A stretch of 64,000 nt of DNA from Acidobacteriota bacterium (GTDB lineage Bacteria; Acidobacteriota; Terriglobia; Terriglobales; Acidobacteriaceae). The translations under genes and the position numbers were made by a program. This document shows, piece by piece, positions 33,492 through 42,941 of the stretch (its first letter is position 1; each line of letters starts with the position of its first letter). Location of the stretch: positions 62,001 through 126,000 of the forward strand of contig JARLGI010000019.1 in the NCBI GenBank assembly GCA_031296115.1, read 5' to 3'. The notes under the pieces were generated by a model. It was not told the DNA's origin, did no database searches, and was given only the letters and a program-made list of their open reading frames with translations.

Positions 33492-34367
33492 CTAGAGGGC
33501 TTTGGCGTCACCCTGAGCGACGAGTCGAGGGATCTTTCCTTGCTCGGGGACATAAAGGCCTATAACAATACCCAACAGCGCTCCGGCGGCCACATCGCTG
33601 GCGTAATGATATCCGTCGTAGACCGCGCCCACGCACATCAGCAGGATCGGGACCAGCAACCACGGTGCGACCTTCGGCAGGAAGCGATAGGCAAACATCA
33701 GCACCACAAAGGCCAGCATGATGTGTGCGCTGGGAAAGGCGTTTCCATGTACGCCGCCGCGGTTCTGGATGAAATGGACCGCGGCTTGAAACGGTCCGCC
33801 GTGCGCGGTTGCGATCTGTTGCACTCCGAGACGGTTCGCGGGACTCTGCGTCGGAAACAGGAGATAGGTCGTGTAGCAGAAGACATAACCGATGCTGAGC
33901 GCGTCCGTCAGTGTGCGGAAGGCGCCCGCGAAACGCGGCCGCTCGCGCAACGCCCAGAACAGTCCTCCGACAACGGGGTAAAGCGGATAGAAGGCGAAGT
34001 AGCCGAACTCCAGGAACTCGACCAGCCACCATGCGAAATGCTCATGCATCCACACGATGGGCGGGACCGCGAAGAGCAGCGACTCGAAGGCGATCAGGTC
34101 GGCATTCTGCCAGCCGCCTCGAATCGCCAGCGATAGAAACGACACCTCTTCGAATACGCTGATGAAGAAGATTGCGGGCAGCCAGTCATGCGCGAACTCC
34201 CAACCGCGACTGTCGCCCTTCTTGCGCGCAAACATAACGAGCAGGACGATCGCGCACAGGTTCCAAATGACGTAGGTGGTCCAGTGCTCGACCTGTTGAT
34301 ATCGCACACACACCAGCAGCGTCAGGGCGACGTGGACACCGACGTAGACGCGATCGGTGAGGTTCAT
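33492..34367 (-). CDS. PAP2-superfamily membrane phosphatase/transferase
   Basis: 291 residues with about eight membrane segments. The PAP2 catalytic motifs are GNAFPSAHIML (SxxH histidine) and YDGYHYASDVAAG (HxxxD). A phosphate-binding arginine may lie in FIQNRGG. This layout, with late motifs in a polytopic protein, resembles AUR1/inositol-phosphoceramide-synthase-like and undecaprenyl-diphosphate-phosphatase-like proteins, so it probably acts on a lipid phosphate at the outer face of the inner membrane. The gene starts 3 nt downstream of the DUF218 gene stop, so the two are co-transcribed. Confidence 0.8.
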   Translation of the reverse strand: MNLTDRVYVGVHVALTLLVCVRYQQVEHWTTYVIWNLCAIVLLVMFARKKGDSRGWEFAHDWLPAIFFISVFEEVSFLSLAIRGGWQNADLIAFESLLFAVPPIVWMHEHFAWWLVEFLEFGYFAFYPLYPVVGGLFWALRERPRFAGAFRTLTDALSIGYVFCYTTYLLFPTQSPANRLGVQQIATAHGGPFQAAVHFIQNRGGVHGNAFPSAHIMLAFVVLMFAYRFLPKVAPWLLVPILLMCVGAVYDGYHYASDVAAGALLGIVIGLYVPEQGKIPRLVAQGDAKAL

Positions 34368-34370
34368 TGC

Positions 34371-35459
34371 TTAGGCTGCGCTGGTTCGCCCGAGAGTTAG
34401 AGAAATCACGCGGGCGAAATCAGCATCCGGCCCCGTATTCGACGGGGGATGTGCGAAGAACCACCACACCATAAAAGCTTGAAAGGCAAGCATGAGAAGG
34501 GCCAGCACGATCAGCATCAGGCGAAACCCGCGCAAGAAGTCCCAGCGGTTGTCCCAAACTGTCCAAAACCAGCGGGGACGATCCCGCAACAGTTTGCGCA
34601 TCCAAAACCAGTGTGGCGGATGCCTTTCGCAGTTCAGCGAGAAACCGGGCTGCTGAAAATAGTCCTCGATCCGAATAAGCAAGGTCCTCGCCTGCCCGGC
34701 ATACTTTGCCGCCCGGTAGTACATGAGGTAGAAGAACGCAATAAAGACCAGGGACAGTAAGAACGCTGCGCCGTTTATGTCACCCAGGCCGACTTTGCCG
34801 GGATCAATCGTATAAGGGAAGGCAAATGACAGCAGCATTCCCGAGACGAACAAATAGGATAGGAAGTCGTAATGCTTGTGCTCCCGCGATGCATTCTGGT
34901 ACAAGGCAGTAGGGAATCGGCTTCCTTTGGGCAGAGTGCCATAAAGTGGAAGTTCAACCCACCCTTTCTTCAGCTGGCGTAACTTGCGCTTCTCCGAAGC
35001 CCTTTTGTCGGGATGAGCAGCATCATCGTCGCACGCAGCAAAGTCGCGGATGAAATCGGGGAACAATCTCTCGCAGAGATACTTCACCCGTGGCATGTGA
35101 AAACTAGAGGTCACGAAAGTGACGCGCCTGGCCCCGTGGTCCACCGCCACTTTGCGAGCGAACAGAACGTCCTCCAGCGTGCCGCAACTGTTGGTATAGG
35201 GCAGGATTTGCTTTGCGGGTACTCCCAGCCGTTCAAGCTCCTCTCTGAGGAGCTCCCCGTGCGGACGATTGGTGGTGTTGAAATGCGCGCCAAAGCCACC
35301 GGTGGGCAGGACTAGACTGGCGGGAAACAGCTTGGCAAGGGCGGCTGCTCTCTCACAGCGTTCCCTGGCAATCGGCTTCAGCCCGTTTCCGTCATTCTCA
35401 TTTCCAAAAAGAACGATGAGATCGGGAGCTAACAGGTCGCTGTCCGCAGTATCAGTCAT
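34371..35459 (-). CDS. DUF218 (YdcF-like) protein with C-terminal membrane helices
   Basis: 362 residues. The N-terminal half is a DUF218/YdcF fold: LIVLFGNENDGNG, RERCERAAALAKLF, LVLPTGGFGAHFNTTNRPHG, NSCGTLEDVLFARKVA and RVTFVTSSFHMPRV. The C-terminal half has membrane segments at about 209-230, 235-256 and 315-335. DUF218 proteins are linked to envelope polysaccharide and vancomycin sensitivity, biochemistry unclear. Pairing with a PAP2-type enzyme suggests envelope lipid-linked sugar metabolism, which is inference. Confidence 0.75.
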   Translation of the reverse strand: MTDTADSDLLAPDLIVLFGNENDGNGLKPIARERCERAAALAKLFPASLVLPTGGFGAHFNTTNRPHGELLREELERLGVPAKQILPYTNSCGTLEDVLFARKVAVDHGARRVTFVTSSFHMPRVKYLCERLFPDFIRDFAACDDDAAHPDKRASEKRKLRQLKKGWVELPLYGTLPKGSRFPTALYQNASREHKHYDFLSYLFVSGMLLSFAFPYTIDPGKVGLGDINGAAFLLSLVFIAFFYLMYYRAAKYAGQARTLLIRIEDYFQQPGFSLNCERHPPHWFWMRKLLRDRPRWFWTVWDNRWDFLRGFRLMLIVLALLMLAFQAFMVWWFFAHPPSNTGPDADFARVISLTLGRTSAA

Positions 35460-35534
35460 CGACCTTCAGTGTACGACGGCTGTCCACGTCAAGATATCGG
35501 CGTCTCATGGAGATCCCTCGCGGTATGACAGCTT

Positions 35535-35915
35535 TCAGTCGGCCAGCGCGATGACGTCAATTTCGACCAGCACATCTTTCGGCAGCCGCGCGACCTCTAC
35601 CGTGGAACGCGCGGGCGGCGCTTGCGTGAAATAGCGGCCATAGACTTCGTTCATGGCAGCGAAGTCGGACATGTTCTTCAGGAAGACCGTGGTCTTCACC
35701 ACCTGGCCGAGCGAGCTGCCCGCGGCCTTTAGAACTTCGGCAAGGTTCTGCAGCACACGCTCGGTCTGCGCCGCCACGTCGCCCTCAATGAGTTGCTGTG
35801 TTGCCGGATCGAGCGGAATCTGTCCGGAGAGAAATACCATTCCGTTAGCTTTAATGGCCTGCGAATACGGTCCGATAGCTTTCGGCCCGTCGCTGGTGGC
35901 GATCACTTCGCGCAT
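35535..35915 (-). CDS. ridA: RidA-family enamine/imine deaminase
   Basis: 126 residues, ATG 35915 with AGGAGG just upstream. Family signatures: AIGPYSQAIKANGMVFLSGQ, TERVLQNLAEVLKAAG, VVKTTVFLKNMSDFAAMN, and the active-site arginine in PPARSTVEVARLP. RidA hydrolyses reactive 2-aminoacrylate made by PLP enzymes. It lies downstream of the glutamate-semialdehyde dehydrogenase but is separated from it by a terminator. Confidence 0.92.
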   Translation of the reverse strand: MREVIATSDGPKAIGPYSQAIKANGMVFLSGQIPLDPATQQLIEGDVAAQTERVLQNLAEVLKAAGSSLGQVVKTTVFLKNMSDFAAMNEVYGRYFTQAPPARSTVEVARLPKDVLVEIDVIALAD

Positions 35916-35993
35916 GATTCCTCCTGAACGTGTTTCAGGATGAGTGCACCTGATTCTCGCATACCAGCCTTGCGCAATTCGCCTGCTCCGCAA

Positions 35994-36024
35994 CAAAAAA
36001 CGGCCGGAGATCTCTCTCCGGCCG
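35994..36024 (-). terminator. Rho-independent terminator downstream of pruA
   Basis: Perfect 10-bp stem CGGCCGGAGA/TCTCCGGCCG (36001-36010 and 36015-36024), 4-nt loop, and on the minus strand a TTTTTTG run. It lies 22 nt after the dehydrogenase stop. Confidence 0.9.
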
Positions 36025-36045
36025 CGTCGTTTCACACCTTCGCAA

Positions 36046-37653
36046 CTATCGCGCGATTTTCTCTCCGATGGACTTCGCCTGGGTGAACAGGAACAGGTAA
36101 TCGGGGCCGCCCGCCTTCGAGTCCGTGCCCGACATGTTGAAGCCGCCGAAGGGATGGGCGCCCACCATCGCGCCCGTGCACTTGCGATTGATGTACAGGT
36201 TGCCCACGTGGAACTGCTCCTTGGCAGCGGCAATCCTGTCCTCCGACGTGGTATAGAGTGCGCCGGTGAGGCCGAACTCGGTGTTGTTTGCGATGGCCAG
36301 GCCGTCTTCGAAGCCGCGTGACTTGATGACCGCCAGCACTGGGCCAAAGATCTCCTGCTGCGAGATGGTCGCCATGGGATCGACGTCGGCAATCACGGTG
36401 GGCTGGATGAAGTAGCCGTCGCCGAGTTCGGTCACGCGGGCGCCGCCGGTAATCAGCCGGCCGCCTTCCGCGATGCCTTTCTCGATGTAGCCCAGGATCG
36501 ACTTCATTGACTTCTCATTGACCACCGGGCCCATGTTCGGGTTCTGCGTGGGATCGCCGACCGTAATCTTCTCTACGCGCTCGCGCAGCCGCTGCACGAA
36601 GCGGTCGTAGATGCGCTCGTCCACGATGGCGCGCGAACAAGCCGAGCACTTCTGCCCGCTGAAACCGAACGCCGCAGAGGCGACACCTTCGATCGCCGCA
36701 TCGAAATCGGCATCGGCGTCCACCACGATGGAGTCCTTGCCGCCCATCTCCAGCACGGTGCGCTTGATCCAGATCTGGCCAGGCTGCTGTGCCGCCGCGC
36801 GCTGGTTGATGTGCAGGCCCACTTCCTTCGAGCCGGTGAACGCGATGTAACGCGTCTTGGGATGCTCGACCACGGCGTTACCAAAGCTGCCGCCCTTGCC
36901 GGGACAGAAGTTGGCCACGCCGTCGGGCAGGCCGGCTTCTTCCAGGATCTCGAAGAACTTGGCGGCGATGGTCGGCGAGTCGCTCGAGGGCTTCAGGATG
37001 ACGGTGTTGCCGCACACGATGGAGGCCAGCGTCATGCCGCCCATGATGGCGCCGGGGAAGTTCCACGGCGGAATCACCACGCCGACGCCCAGCGGAATGT
37101 AGCGGAGGTGGTCGCGCTCACCGGGCAGCTGCACCGGTGGCTCGGCCTTCGACAGGCGAATCGCTTCCAGCGCATAGAAGTCGCAGAAGTCGATGAGCTC
37201 GGCGATGTCGCCATCGGCCTCAGCCCAGTTCTTGCCCACTTCGAAGACCATCCACGCCATCAGCTCATACTTGCGCTCGCGCATCAGCGCGCTGACGCGG
37301 AACAACAGGCCGGTGCGCTCTTCGACCGGCGCGTACTTCCACGTCTCGAAGGCCTTCAGCGCCGCCTGCATCGCGGGCTCAACTTCACTGGCGCCCGCGG
37401 CCTGGTGAATGCCGACAATCTCCGACGGCTTGGCCGGGTTCAGCGAGTTGGTCTTCTCCGCCGTCTTCAGACGGCGTCCACCGATGACCAGGTCGTATTC
37501 GCGGCCCAGCTCGCTGCGGACCTTTTCGATCGCCGCCTTCATGCGGCGCGCGTTCTCGGGATTGGTGAAGTCAACCGAAGGCTCGTTCTTGAATTGCGTG
37601 GGAACGGAAACGTCTTTCATGCCTTCGCGGGTGGGTGCAAGCGTAGTAGCCAT
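36046..37653 (-). CDS. pruA: L-glutamate gamma-semialdehyde (P5C) dehydrogenase
   Basis: 535 residues from ATG 37653, with GAGAGGA upstream. Aldehyde dehydrogenase fold: PPWNFPGAIMGGMTLASIV, FTGSKEVGLHIN, the general base Glu in VLEMGGKDSIVV, the catalytic Cys in GFSGQKCSACSRAI, and EIFGPVLAVI. The long N-terminal arm (FKNEPSVDFTNPENARRMKA) and the C-terminal GFNMSGTDSKAGGPDYL are typical of the proline/arginine catabolic P5C dehydrogenases (RocA/PruA type), which oxidise glutamate semialdehyde to glutamate. No proline dehydrogenase gene is next to it here. Confidence 0.92.
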   Translation of the reverse strand: MATTLAPTREGMKDVSVPTQFKNEPSVDFTNPENARRMKAAIEKVRSELGREYDLVIGGRRLKTAEKTNSLNPAKPSEIVGIHQAAGASEVEPAMQAALKAFETWKYAPVEERTGLLFRVSALMRERKYELMAWMVFEVGKNWAEADGDIAELIDFCDFYALEAIRLSKAEPPVQLPGERDHLRYIPLGVGVVIPPWNFPGAIMGGMTLASIVCGNTVILKPSSDSPTIAAKFFEILEEAGLPDGVANFCPGKGGSFGNAVVEHPKTRYIAFTGSKEVGLHINQRAAAQQPGQIWIKRTVLEMGGKDSIVVDADADFDAAIEGVASAAFGFSGQKCSACSRAIVDERIYDRFVQRLRERVEKITVGDPTQNPNMGPVVNEKSMKSILGYIEKGIAEGGRLITGGARVTELGDGYFIQPTVIADVDPMATISQQEIFGPVLAVIKSRGFEDGLAIANNTEFGLTGALYTTSEDRIAAAKEQFHVGNLYINRKCTGAMVGAHPFGGFNMSGTDSKAGGPDYLFLFTQAKSIGEKIAR

Positions 37654-37844
37654 AAACAAGTCCTCTCAGGGGGTACGGATATGATGGGCAGGCGAGGCTG
37701 CTCACTACTAGATGCTGTGTGCCCCAGCGGGATGCGGAGAGCGCACGCAAACTGGTCATTTTACACCCCAGGGAGGAGGGTGCTGTCTGGCGGCTAGAAA
37801 TTCGCCTCAGCGGCATTACAAGCAGGGGCCGCTAAGGCGGGCCC

Positions 37845-38769
37845 TCATGCCTTCTGAATCGCGTACGGGGGGTCGAATTCGGAAACTCCCGCCCGGCGGC
37901 CCGTAATCCAGCGCAGCATGCAAACCGTCCTCGGGTCCGTCAGGCTGCCGAAGGTATTCACCGCCACCTCAAGCAATGGATGATTGACGGTGTTCCTAAA
38001 ATAGTCGATGTCGGGTTCCAGATAAGACACAATTCACACCGTTGATCTCCAGTCGGTCGTTTTCGTGGAAGGTGAACTGGACATTGGCCTCACCAAACTC
38101 GATTTCCTTGTAGCTGCTGGTCGCTCCGGGATGAAGAACGAAAGGCGCGTCCGCAAATTTCGGATGCGGTTGCTGCTTCGCCTGCTTGATCTGCTCTTTT
38201 AACTCCGGATCCGCCCAGACGAAAAACCGGTCTTGCTCCATGGCGAACGGGCCCTCCCGGTCCCAAACGACTCGCTTTAGGTAATCGAGCGGGGTTCGTT
38301 GCGGAAGTTGGATCTGCGACATAGCTGTTGTGATGTTCAAAAGACAGGCGAGAATCAACCCTCCGTCATCCTCCAGAATGTCGCCGTACCGCTGGGCCGC
38401 CGCTTCGTCACTGGAAGCGCCATCGCCCAGCAATGCGTTCAGACCGGGACGCGAGGTGCCCAGGGCCGTCCAGGTGGCGTCGGCAAAATTGAGATAGTTC
38501 GACTTCGGAATGAGCATCAGATCGACAATCTGATCCACATTGGCCGCAAGTACTACCGGCTGGAAACCGGCATCTTTGTAACCGTCGGCGGAGGCCAGGA
38601 AGGTGTCGTCGTCGCCGAAATTGTTGAACAAAGGCAACCCGGTAAAAAACACACTGGACCGGTCGTGGAACTCACGACTCCACGTCTTCTGATTGCCATC
38701 AATCACCGTGATGAGGAGCTTGGACTCATCAGACTAGAGCTGGCGCGTTCCATCGAACACATTGACCAT
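37845..38769 (-). pseudogene. Unknown protein gene, broken by a stop codon and a frameshift
   Basis: A frame starting MVNVFDGTRQL at 38769 hits an in-frame TAG at 38736-38734, then continues SDESKLLITVIDGNQKTW and stays open to about 38025, where ENDRLEINGV must shift frame to continue LEPDIDYFRNTVNHPLLEVA, ending at 37845. The product has the feel of a soluble or phage/host cytosolic protein of about 300 residues; no family was recognised. Two independent lesions argue for real decay rather than a sequencing error. Confidence 0.6.
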
Positions 38770-39467
38770 TCGCGCGACCGCCGTCGCCTTGTCGTGGGGT
38801 TGCCATAAGAATTCCTTTCAGCCAAGGCCTCTCGGATCTATCGCGCGACCGCTGTCAACGGACCGCGCCGACAGCCACCTAAACTACCATACTCTTGTTA
38901 CATGCTCATCCACTCCGGGTGGTAGTCCTTCCAGATGCCGCTCCCGCGTGACGGGATTCGCGCGCAGCGTCCAACCTCCGATGATAATCCCGCCCGGCCG
39001 CCTTGTCTTTCGGCTGATTCACCACATTCACATCCACTGCGGTGAAGGCTCCCAACCGACAGCAGTTGTTATGCGCCGACCTCGTTGCCACGCCGATTGG
39101 CTCCGGCCGGATGGTACCTCCGAGGTAACTACCCTCCTTTTCCCAGGCGCACGTGGCACCAATAACTTACAAAAGCTCGACCGCCAAGCTAAGCATAACA
39201 AAAGAGTTAGAGATAAGCGCAACAATCTTCGAGGCTTAAGTTGAACATTCGGTTCGGTCCGCGATGAAGGGACACACGCCAAGCGAGCCGATCACGTGGA
39301 CTACATCAAAAGCAGATCCCTCGATTTCGTTCAGTCGCTCTCGCGACCTCACTTCACTCGGGATGACAGTGCAGAAGTAACCGGCGTCGGCGGGAACTAG
39401 TCCCATGTACTCGGCGCTGTAGTAACGCCACAGTATTAACAGAGTGCCATCACTAACGACGTACCAT
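38770..39467. other. Spacer with a gene-tail duplicate and a degenerate family B repeat
   Basis: No complete gene seen in about 700 nt. It contains the duplicate of a STAS-gene tail at 38898-38940 and a degenerate family B unit around 39307-39373 (GATCCCTCGATTTCG ... CTCGGGATGACAG). A more AT-rich patch lies at about 39165-39240. Confidence 0.5.
38898..38940 (-). repeat. Duplicate of the 3' end of the STAS-like gene
   Basis: 34 nt (38907-38940) are identical to 39477-39510. Both encode the tail GIWKDYHPEWM on the minus strand and both then reach a stop (MSM-stop here, MDL-stop in the intact gene). Upstream of the tail no further similarity was found, so this is the end of a deleted paralogue. 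Confidence 0.7.
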
Positions 39468-39923
39468 CTACAGGTCCATCCACTCCGGGTGGTAGTCCTT
39501 CCAGATGCCGGTGCCGGCGGAGATTTGCTGGATAGGCTCGTCTTCGGCGTGCTTGGAGGTGCGCACCCACTCCCACGCGCGCAGAGTCTGCGACTCGTCG
39601 AAGTAGCGGGTCTCGGCCTGGAGCACGGCCGCGCCCGCGGTGAAGATCGCGACCATCTCTTCCCACTTGCTGGCGCCCACGACCGCCATGCGCGCGATGT
39701 GGTCGGTGTGTTTTTGGAGGAAGCGCATCTCGTCCCAGCGGGCGGCCAGCTCGGCGCCCTTCATGGCGGAGAGGTCGGCGAGGATGCTGATAGGCTTATG
39801 CTTGCGCTCGGCAATCAGGAATTCAATTTGCGGCTCGAAATGCTTCAGGTCTTCGTCGGTCATCTTGCCGGTGACCTTGAAGCCGAGGACTCCCCCCGAA
39901 CTCTCTCGCAGGCGTTCAATCAT
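39468..39923 (-). CDS. STAS/SpoIIAA-like protein
   Basis: 151 residues from ATG 39923. The pattern SSGGVLGFKVTGKMTDEDLK, then SILADLSAMKGAELAARWDEM, then IARMAVVGASKWEEM, resembles the SpoIIAA-like (STAS-fold) family often found alone in soil bacteria, whose members bind lipids or regulate transport. The serine phosphorylated in true SpoIIAA is not evident, so an anti-sigma role is unproven. No operon partner. Confidence 0.7.
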   Translation of the reverse strand: MIERLRESSGGVLGFKVTGKMTDEDLKHFEPQIEFLIAERKHKPISILADLSAMKGAELAARWDEMRFLQKHTDHIARMAVVGASKWEEMVAIFTAGAAVLQAETRYFDESQTLRAWEWVRTSKHAEDEPIQQISAGTGIWKDYHPEWMDL

Positions 39924-40448
39924 TGCTGTGCGCTCCTCAATCAGCTGTAAGACGGATGTCCAGTATAAGGGAAGGTCCGCGAACGTGTCGCCGCGGCCAC
40001 GTTTGCGGCATCGTCGTCGGTCGTCTCCCGTTGTATGCTGTTTCTGAGGTTGCCGGGATGCCCGCTTCGCCACCGCGCGACACGTCCCACATTCGCCGAC
40101 CACTGTGGGCCAAAGAAGGCGGCCCGTGGAAGATCATCGCCTATGAGTTGACGGCGCTGTAGGGGATACCGGGACCTGCACCCTGGCAAATCCCGGGTTT
40201 TTGACGACGGTTATCGCGTGAGCAATCCAACGCGTAAGTTGTTGATTTCAGGGCTCAGCGGGAAAGGGTGTTACGCAGAACGCGAAAGCGCGGCCACGAA
40301 TCTCTATTGATCCTTAACCCAATTGAATCGAAACTGATTCGCGTCCTCCGCGCAATCCGGTACGGGATGCTTCTCCCTGTTTGACACGCCCCGCGGAGCT
40401 GCTACTCTAAACTCTGCGCCTTCGGCCATCGAGGAACATCCAACTACC
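39924..40448. other. Intergenic region without recognised features
   Basis: About 525 nt between divergent genes. Short overlapping frames only, none with a ribosome site or family resemblance. The segment should hold the promoters for both flanking genes, but no clear -35/-10 pair could be singled out. Confidence 0.5.
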
Positions 40449-41435
40449 ATGCGGTCTTTGCGTCACTATCTGCGTTTTTTGGCAGCCGTCCAACTGTTGC
40501 CCGTTCTGGAGAGCGGGGAGCCGGAAACCCTGGTCGGCGGCCAGGCTGTGCTGGAGGGCGTAATGATGCGGTCGCCGCACGCCTGGGGCATCTGCGTGCG
40601 CCGGCCCGATGGCACGCTGGCGACGCACTCCGAGCCGCTCGACCGCCCCTCCGACACCCACAAGTGGATGGGCTGGCCCATCATCCGGGGCTGCATGACG
40701 CTGGGTTACGCGATGGGATTGGGATTTCGCGCGCTGCGCTACTCGGCCAACATCGCCATGGACTCGCTGACCGCCGAGGACGAAAAGAAGGTGGAAGTTC
40801 CGGGATGGGCGCTGGCCATCAATGTGGCGCTTTCGCTCGGCTTCTTTATCTTTATGTATAAGTTCGTGCCACTGGTGGCAGCCACCAAGCTGAAGAACGT
40901 CTATCCCGCGTTCGGCAACCAGATTCTGTTCAACGTGGTGGACGGCGTCATCCGCATCGCGCTGTTCCTGCTGTTCATCTGGGGCATCTCGCGCTGGCCC
41001 GACATTCACCGCGTCTTCCAGTATCACGGCGCCGAGCACAAAACGGTTTTCGCTTTCGAGTCGCACGATCCGCTGACCGTCCCCAACGCGCAGTCGTATT
41101 CCACCTTCCATCCGCGCTGCGGAACCAGCTTCCTGATGACGGTGATGCTGATCGCGATGGTGATTTACATGCTGATCCCGGCGACGACCTTCTGGGCGCG
41201 CTTCGCCTTCCGGATCGCGCTGCTGCCGGTGATTGCCGGCGTCTCGTACGAGTTGATTCGCTTCGCCGCCAAGCACGGCTCGTCGCTGTTCGCCGTGCTG
41301 ACCAAGCCTGGACTGTGGCTGCAGCGCATCACCACTCAGCCTCCGGCGGACGACCAGGTCGAGACCGCCATCGCCGCCCTGAACGGGGCGATGGAACTGG
41401 AAAAACAGCGCGGCGGCGAACTGGTGATTGCCTAG
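40449..41435 (+). CDS. DUF1385 membrane protein
   Basis: 328 residues. The DUF1385 signature is clear: VGGQAVLEGVMMRSPHAWG near the N-terminus, VFQYHGAEHKTVFAFES in the middle, and STFHPRCGTSFLM. About five membrane segments. The YHGAEHK and HPRCGTS motifs suggest a metal or catalytic site, but the function of the family is not established. Upstream of prfA, a pairing also seen in Firmicutes and other phyla (near rpmE/prfA/prmC). Confidence 0.85.
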   Translation: MRSLRHYLRFLAAVQLLPVLESGEPETLVGGQAVLEGVMMRSPHAWGICVRRPDGTLATHSEPLDRPSDTHKWMGWPIIRGCMTLGYAMGLGFRALRYSANIAMDSLTAEDEKKVEVPGWALAINVALSLGFFIFMYKFVPLVAATKLKNVYPAFGNQILFNVVDGVIRIALFLLFIWGISRWPDIHRVFQYHGAEHKTVFAFESHDPLTVPNAQSYSTFHPRCGTSFLMTVMLIAMVIYMLIPATTFWARFAFRIALLPVIAGVSYELIRFAAKHGSSLFAVLTKPGLWLQRITTQPPADDQVETAIAALNGAMELEKQRGGELVIA

Positions 41436-41512
41436 CGGCCCCCGCCGCGAACGAACTATCATAATCATCACGAAATAGAGCATGCTTGGCTGCATCATCT
41501 TGAATCGTCTTG

Positions 41513-41684
41513 GCTGTTTTGAAACGGCACGGCTTTAGCCGTGCCATCAGGAACTGCTGGAGACTTGGGCTTTAGCCCCTGAGGAAATGCGAATGAGAAA
41601 AGCGAATTCCCTCAGCGGCTAAAGCCGTCCGAAAAAATCAAGCTTGCGGCACGGCTGAAGCCGTCCCCTTTCAAAACAGGCAAT
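41513..41684. repeat. Long inverted composite of family A palindromes
   Basis: CTGTTTTGAAACGGCACGGC starts the unit and GCACGGCTGAAGCCGTCCCC then TTTCAAAACAG closes it, so the outer ends are inverted copies. Inside are GGGCTTTAGCCCCTGAGG and CCTCAGCGGCTAAAGCCG. The whole could fold into a cruciform of about 170 nt between DUF1385 and prfA. Confidence 0.75.
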
Positions 41685-41750
41685 CGGAGCGGTAGCATTT
41701 CCGTACAATGATGTTTCGCGCCGTTTTGAACGCCGCCGGTGTTGGTACTC

Positions 41751-42830
41751 ATGTTTGAACGCCTGGAACAAATCGAAGCCAAGTACGAGGAACTGAATAA
41801 GGCCCTGTCCTCGCCCGACATCGTCTCCGACTCGCAGCGCTACCAGAAGACCGCGAAGGCGCACAGCGAAGTTGCGCCCATCGTCGAGAAGTATCGCGAG
41901 TTCAAGGATCTGACCCGCGGCATCGCCGAGAGCAAGGCCATGCTGGCCGACGAGACCGACGCCGACATGCGCGCCTACGCGCAGGACGAGTTGACGCACC
42001 TCGAAGCGCGCCTGGTCACGGTCGAGGAAGACCTGAAGGTCTTGCTGCTGCCCAAAGACCCCAACGACGAGAAGAACATCATCCTGGAAATCCGCGCCGG
42101 CACCGGCGGCGACGAAGCCACCTTGTTCGCGGCGGAGATCTTCCGCATGTACTCGCGCTACGCCGAGACGCAGCGCTGGAAGGTGGAAGTGCTCTCGACG
42201 TCGGAGTCCACGGTTGGCGGGCTGAAGGAAGTCATCGCCATCATCGAAGGCCAGGGCGTGTACTCGCGGCTGAAGTACGAGAGCGGCGTACATCGCGTCC
42301 AGCGCGTGCCGCAGACGGAAACCCAGGGCCGCGTGCACACCTCGGCGGTAACCGTCGCAGTGCTGCCCGAAGCCGAAGACGTGGACATCAAGATCGAAGC
42401 CAAGGACATCCGCATTGATACCTTCTGCTCCTCCGGCCCCGGCGGACAATCGGTGAACACCACCTACTCCGCGGTGCGCATCACGCACCTGCCGACCAAC
42501 ACGGTCGGGAGCTGCCAGGACGAGAAGTCGCAGATCAAGAACCGCGAGAAAGGCATGCGGGTGCTGCGCGCCCGTCTCTACGAGATGGAGCAGCAGAAGC
42601 AGCAGGAAGCGCTGGCCAAGGAGCGCAAGGCCATGGTCGGCTCGGGCGACCGCAGCGAAAAGATCCGCACCTACAACTTCCCGCAAAACCGCGTTACAGA
42701 CCATCGCATCGGCTTCACCGCACACCAGTTGCCCGAGTTCATGGACGGCCGCCTGCAGCCTATGATCGACGCGCTGATTACGCACTTCCAGGCGGAAAAG
42801 CTGAAGCAGGAGTCGGAAGTCGCGGTCTGA
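41751..42830 (+). CDS. prfA: Peptide chain release factor 1
   Basis: 359 residues, ATG 41751. The GGQ motif for peptidyl-tRNA hydrolysis is in [19 protein letters not shown]. The anticodon-like tripeptide region reads [14 protein letters not shown], giving the P-x-T form of RF1 rather than the SPF of RF2. Terminates at UAA/UAG. A TACAAT element at 41703 is a likely -10, giving a leader of about 35 nt. No prmC methyltransferase gene follows, unlike many genomes. Confidence 0.95.
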   Translation: MFERLEQIEAKYEELNKALSSPDIVSDSQRYQKTAKAHSEVAPIVEKYREFKDLTRGIAESKAMLADETDADMRAYAQDELTHLEARLVTVEEDLKVLLLPKDPNDEKNIILEIRAGTGGDEATLFAAEIFRMYSRYAETQRWKVEVLSTSESTVGGLKEVIAIIEGQGVYSRLKYESGVHRVQRVPQTETQGRVHTSAVTVAVLPEAEDVDIKIEAKDIRIDTFCSSGPGGQSVNTTYSAVRITHLPTNTVGSCQDEKSQIKNREKGMRVLRARLYEMEQQKQQEALAKERKAMVGSGDRSEKIRTYNFPQNRVTDHRIGFTAHQLPEFMDGRLQPMIDALITHFQAEKLKQESEVAV

Positions 42831-42941
42831 TTGATTGTGCGGCGCCGCTCATGCGCGGTGTCGTGCCCGAGGTCAACGACGTCACGTTGATGTGTGATTT
42901 GCGGCCTCACGCCTTTCCCCTTCAAGCAATAAACTGCAAAC

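Noticed and set aside
35916-36392. Extension of the RidA frame upstream to 36392
   Set aside because: The extra residues are a shadow of the pruA gene; the RidA ATG at 35915 has AGGAGG and the family N-terminus, and a terminator lies between.
39468-40103. Longer STAS-like protein starting at 40103
   Set aside because: The extra 60 residues are arginine-rich and lack similarity; ATG 39923 begins the conserved fold.
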